A stretch of DNA of 64,000 nt from Brachionus rotundiformis (taxonomy: Eukaryota; Rotifera; Eurotatoria; Ploima; Brachionidae): the NCBI GenBank assembly GCA_016802295.1, contig JAESIW010000180.1, positions 3,641,975-3,705,974 on the forward strand. The letters are read 5' to 3'. The position numbers and the translations under genes are program-made. How positions within the stretch are numbered: position 1 is the stretch's first letter; each line of letters opens with the position of its first letter. Shown piece after piece: positions 59,812 through 64,000 of this stretch. The notes beneath the pieces are model-generated. The model saw only the letters and a list, made by a program, of their open reading frames with translations, ran no database searches and had not been told where the DNA came from.

Positions 59812-62180
59812 TTACATTTCGATCAAAATTGTACTATTTGCAATTAAATCAGGATCAACAAAAGATTTACACAAATTGTGGTCTCTTGGATCACCCCAAC
59901 CACCATTTGATTTTTTAATTGATATAATTCCTGTATTTACAGAACTCAAGTCAAACTTGTCGCTGAACATTTCATTTTTTTTCTTTTCCATTGTTTGTTT
60001 AAGGCTCTCAATTCTTGTCTTTGGATCGCAATTAGAGCCCTTATGATGGGTGCCACTTAAGGATAAAGACTTTTTTATTTTATGTTTTTAATCAAAAAAT
60101 ATATATATACCATTCACCCATATGTATTACTCTTGAAGAAACCGGGTATATTGCTACTAAAGGTAATTTGAAACAAGTTTGGCTTATGTATTGAAGTGTC
60201 CAGTCCCAATTATAATCATCATATGTACAAAAAGCCTATCAATTTATCTTATTTTAAATAAACAAGCATTCATATTTATTCAATATTACATTCGAGCAAT
60301 CTTTAATCATTTTCCACTGGGTCCGAGATAGCAGAAGACCCGTGTTATGCTTCGAAGAATGCCAATAACCCTTTGCATACTTGAAGTTTAAGTATTTTTT
60401 ATTTTTATCAGATCAGAGATTTTTTAATCAATTTTACTTTTCTTAGATTGTTCATGTCTAACTTTTGCTTGCTTCGTTCAAAAATCGCCAGTGAAACCAC
60501 ATCTATGTCACTCAGAATTCTAAATTTAAATAAAATTAAAAAATTTTTGAATAAATCTTTTAAAAATTTCAATTTAATAAGTGCATTTTAAATAAGAGAC
60601 ATTAGAAAGACATTCTCCTAGGGATATTTGTGTAAAAGTAAAATAAAAAGTAAATTTTTTTTCTAAAAGTCACTAAAATTGATAGTTATTGATCTTTAAA
60701 CCATATTTTTGAATCTCTAATCAAAAAAGGCCCCTTTACCAGTCTTTCATGCTTTTTTAAAATGTTTCATTTAAATTTTGCTTAATTTTAATTTAAAATT
60801 AATAAATTTAATAATAATAATAATATAAGTTACAACAAGCTAGCAAGCTAGACTTGCGAAGATGAGAAACATTAGGATCCCATCTATGGTAACTGTGGTT
60901 TGTACACTATGTTCAGAGCACAGTTTCTACCAGTCAATTTGGATAATATTTCTGGAAAAAAATGATATTTTGATGTTTAAGACAAGAAAATCAATAATTA
61001 ACCAATTTTTGTGACTTATATTTTAATAAGATTTTTTAGAAAAGAAAATTGACTTGACTGGATTTTTTCACTTTTGAACAATACTGATTCTAGGTCTAAT
61101 AAGATCTACTCAATTTATTCATACTTACAATTTTTTAAGAAAAAGAAAACAAAATTACTTTTCAGAAAGTTTTTGTAGGACATGGATTGAGTCTGGAAGC
61201 AAATAATGGTCCTCTTCCAGCATTAGAATGTGTAAATTGTTTATAAGTCTGGTTTCGTTTAGTCGGTCGAATAAAAACGCAAGCTACAATAAGTAAAATT
61301 CTAATAGATGGTCTTTGGCTTTGAAATTTTACCTTCCAGAACCAATGATGCTTTATTTGGACCACTTGAGATTCGCGATAATTTCCATAAGTGTCGGGAT
61401 AGGCCGCGTTGTTGCATCCCGATTCTAAGGCCCTTGAAAAATATTCCTAATTTATAGAATTTTAAATTTGTTAGATTTAAAATACTTTGCTTTGTTCAAC
61501 GACCGTGCACAGTCGTTTGAGTCTTTACCGGGGAATCTATCAGGATACAATTGTAGTGAGTATGGGTAAAAAATTTGTAAAGTCTAGAATTTATAGATTT
61601 TAATTTAAATGATTAATTTAATTGAATAAAATATATGATAATAACTTACTGCACAAAAATCTATGGAATCGATTAAGGTGTTCATTTCATTGTCATAAAT
61701 GTCATGGGAAAAAACCACCAGGGCTTGCTCAATGTATTTTGTTTCCTTGAGTGAGTTAATCAGCTCTTTCAAATAATTCAAACGAGAATGAACTTGTACA
61801 AGAATAACAAAAAATTTCGGCATTTTATAGACCTCAGTTGTCTTTTTGTCAATTTTTTGATTCTTTATCTCATTATTTAGAATACTCTGAATAAAATGCT
61901 TGTTCCTAATTGATAAATCTGAGTTTAATTGCTTTATTTTAAGGCGCAATTGCTGAGATATTTGACTAGAATTTAGTGAGAGTTGGATCTTGGTCAAATT
62001 GCCACTTTGAATGATCCTGGACCAATTCTGACTGTTTAATTCAGAATTTTTTTCAGTATTTAAGCTATTAAAGTCTTTTATCTGACTAATAAGTTCAATA
62101 TTCAATAAGACTATAATAAAGACTGGAACCGAGAGCAAATAGCGAACTTTGTACCGATTCAACACCACTGTTGGTCTCAT
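59812..62180 (-). CDS. MGAT2: Alpha-1,6-mannosyl-glycoprotein 2-beta-N-acetylglucosaminyltransferase, paralogue B
   Basis: Second GnT-II gene, opposite orientation. Eight exons join in frame to 464 residues: 61650-62180, 61486-61583, 61333-61432, 61159-61283, 60438-60519, 60290-60379, 60111-60235 and 59812-60055. Seen: type II anchor (YLLSVPVFIIVLLNI), VQVHSRLNYLKELINSLKET, FSHDIYDNEMNTLIDSIDFC, DTYGNYRESQVVQIKHHWFW, LMLEEDHY, DIDVVSLAIF, CTYDDYNWDWTLQYI, ECGTHHKGSNC and GGWGDPRDHNLCKSF. Key motifs are intact, so it is probably active. It differs from paralogue A in the stem, at FGHYRE/YGNYRE and in the SLAIFERSKQ loop, and lacks two of A's introns. Its 0.6-kb fourth intron is far longer than any of A's. 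Confidence 0.93.
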
Positions 62181-64000
62181 TTATTTTTAATGATTACAAA
62201 ATATTCTGATTGAAGACTATCAATTTTATTCTTGTATAAAAAAAACTTGAAATTTATTTAATTTAATTTAGATTGTTTTCTCGCTTGTATTTCATTATAT
62301 CGTTGAGAAAGTTTGCATTGAAATACTTTGTAACAACAAAACTAACAATCAGCTAACATAAAAACTTTGTATACAATCAAGTCAAAACAAAATTTTAAAA
62401 TAAATCTAAAACATTTGAATTAATTAGAAATTTAAAGGCTCATCTGCAATTGAAAATTTTGATCTGTAACTGAAAGTAAGCCGAAAAGCATAAATTTAAT
62501 TAATAAATTTTTTGAATAATAAAGAATATGAACAAACAGAAAAAAAAGCTTCAAATTTATCTTAGCTCGGTGATTATAGCTATATTCGTTCATTATTTAT
62601 GATAAACATTTTCTACTTTATTTTTTGTATATTTTCAACAAACCGATTTTTTTTAATTAGTTTTTTTTCTCAAAAGCAAAATTCTATCATTAGACAATTC
62701 ATTAGAATCTGGCAAAAATTCAAAATATTCATTCAAACGTAACTTGAAAAAAAAAACAAAAATCATGCTCATAATTTAATTTAATATACTTAAAATGAAT
62801 TCTAATTATTTTTAATATTATCTTTCATAAAAAACCAAATATCTTAGCAAAAAATATTTGATATTAGTATACTAGACAAGATTTGGAAAAAAATTAGAAC
62901 TATGCGAAGGAATATTGAATTATGGTCTCATACAACTCAATTTCTAATTAGAAATTCGATTTTTTTCAAATTAAAAATTTTAAATTGATTCTAAAAATTA
63001 TAAAAAATAAACCCTTATCAATCGAGGCTTGATTTTAGACTAGAAAATTTAGAACATAAATACCAAATTGGTACAGTTGGCTTTTAAATAATTTCAAATC
63101 GTTGTCTCTACAAAATCGAAGGGACAATAGCTTAAACATTTGAGTTTTAAATTATAGAATAAAGCTTTGATGGACTAGCCATGCTTTTAAAATTAAATAA
63201 ATGCTAAATTAAATATGATTAGCCGTATGAGCAAAGAAAGTAATCCCAAAATATAGCTATATGGATAATGGTCAGATTAAGACATTAATATACTATATTC
63301 AAAATTCATAAAAAAATTCTCTACATAAAATTTTATTTTTAGATGGGCTATATTTAACAAAAATTTGATGTTTTTTTTTAATTGAGAGTGTGTTTTGAGA
63401 TCAATTTTAGAAAACAAATTGCTCGCTATTAATTTTCCTATTTAAATGCTCTTGATCTATTTTAGCATTTTACTTTCTAATTAAAAATAAATTCATTTCG
63501 ATTTCATAATTAGAAATTCCGCTTTTATAATGGCTTAAATTATTCGAAATAAATCAATAAACTAGCTAAATTAAATAAATTATCTATTTCTGTTTATTTT
63601 TTTAAATTAAAAAATATTAATAGTTAAATTGTAGCACATTTGTGTATATATAATATTTTATAAATATATATTCGATAAACTTGAGCTTTCTTTCAATTCT
63701 AAATATTCATATATTTCTTAAAGAATTCCAATTCTTTAAAATATACCTTTTAAATATCCAAAGTATTCTATTCATTAAGGATTCAAACTTAATTGGTTTT
63801 CTTGCAAACGAATGAAATCAATGAAACATATCCAGCATATTCTTGACAGTGCTTATTTAAATTTTCTTAATTTTAAAGTATTATTTGTAAACTGCTTATT
63901 TGGCTTATCTAAGAAAAATATTTGACCTGGCTATTTAAACTCAAATTAAAAACTTAAAGTGCCCAAAATGTTTGTTTATGGCCTCTATTAAGTCCTAAAT
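62181..64000. other. Gene-free right edge
   Basis: About 1.8 kb of AT-rich sequence upstream of MGAT2 paralogue B. No exon, RNA gene or repeat recognised; presumably its promoter region. Confidence 0.5.

Noticed and set aside
1..64000. CRISPR arrays, operons with ribosome binding sites, prophage
   Set aside because: The window is eukaryotic: spliced genes and intron-containing tRNAs. No spaced direct-repeat array was seen.

Overview
This is a eukaryotic nuclear window, very AT-rich (roughly three quarters A+T by eye), with compact multi-exon animal genes. Most introns are about 45-70 bases and follow GT..AG. The gene set is metazoan: FGFRL1, KRIT1, a CIP2A-like gene, SPICE1, PRMT9, MGAT2, a calpain, a LAMP and a paired-type homeobox gene. 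The strongly AT-rich composition, tiny introns and protostome-like divergence suggest a small invertebrate such as a monogonont rotifer. That assignment is inference; the sequence only shows an AT-rich bilaterian-like genome using the standard code. Exon chains below were built by hand: each joins in frame across its splice sites unless stated otherwise.

Layout. 1-1134: 5' part of SF3A3 (minus strand, runs off the left edge). 1.4-1.9 kb: a palindrome carrying two intron-containing tRNA-Tyr genes. 2.0-3.5 kb: a motif-rich candidate transposon. 3.7-7.4 kb (minus): PRMT9 and a LAMP-family protein. 7.9-9.1 kb: a second inverted pair of tRNA-Tyr genes with a MITE-like element between them. 9.7-13.1 kb (minus): an NSD-type PWWP domain joined to a Pipsqueak/CENP-B-type DNA-binding exon, with a possible alternative 3' exon. 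14.4-16.1 kb: two small uncharacterised genes. 16.7-18.0 kb (minus): L-galactose-dehydrogenase-like aldo-keto reductase. 18.8-21.1 kb (minus): SPICE1. 21.6-22.0 kb (minus): secreted peptide precursor. 22.7-23.0 kb: LINE remnant. 23-30.9 kb: a long gene-free stretch.

30.9-33.4 kb (plus): FGFRL1. 33.7-34.1 kb: retroelement-like tail. 34.8-35.7 kb (minus): paired-class homeobox gene. 37.4-38.3 kb (minus): proteasome subunit alpha-4 (PSMA7). 39.9-45.2 kb (plus): CIP2A-like gene with an antisense, degenerate LINE in its largest intron. 45.5 kb: tRNA-Leu(TAA). 47.1-55.7 kb (plus): calpain, RPAIN and KRIT1, closely spaced. 57.6-62.2 kb: two MGAT2 paralogues facing tail to tail. 62.2-64 kb: nothing recognised.

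The genes are mostly unrelated housekeeping and signalling genes, not one pathway. The most unusual items are the PWWP plus Pipsqueak/CENP-B fusion with its possible alternative 3' exon, the two convergent tRNA-Tyr palindromes, the MGAT2 pair with differing intron sets, the KRIT1 gene model without a Nudix domain, and the FGFRL1 with an acidic stretch and a dibasic site inside its first Ig domain.
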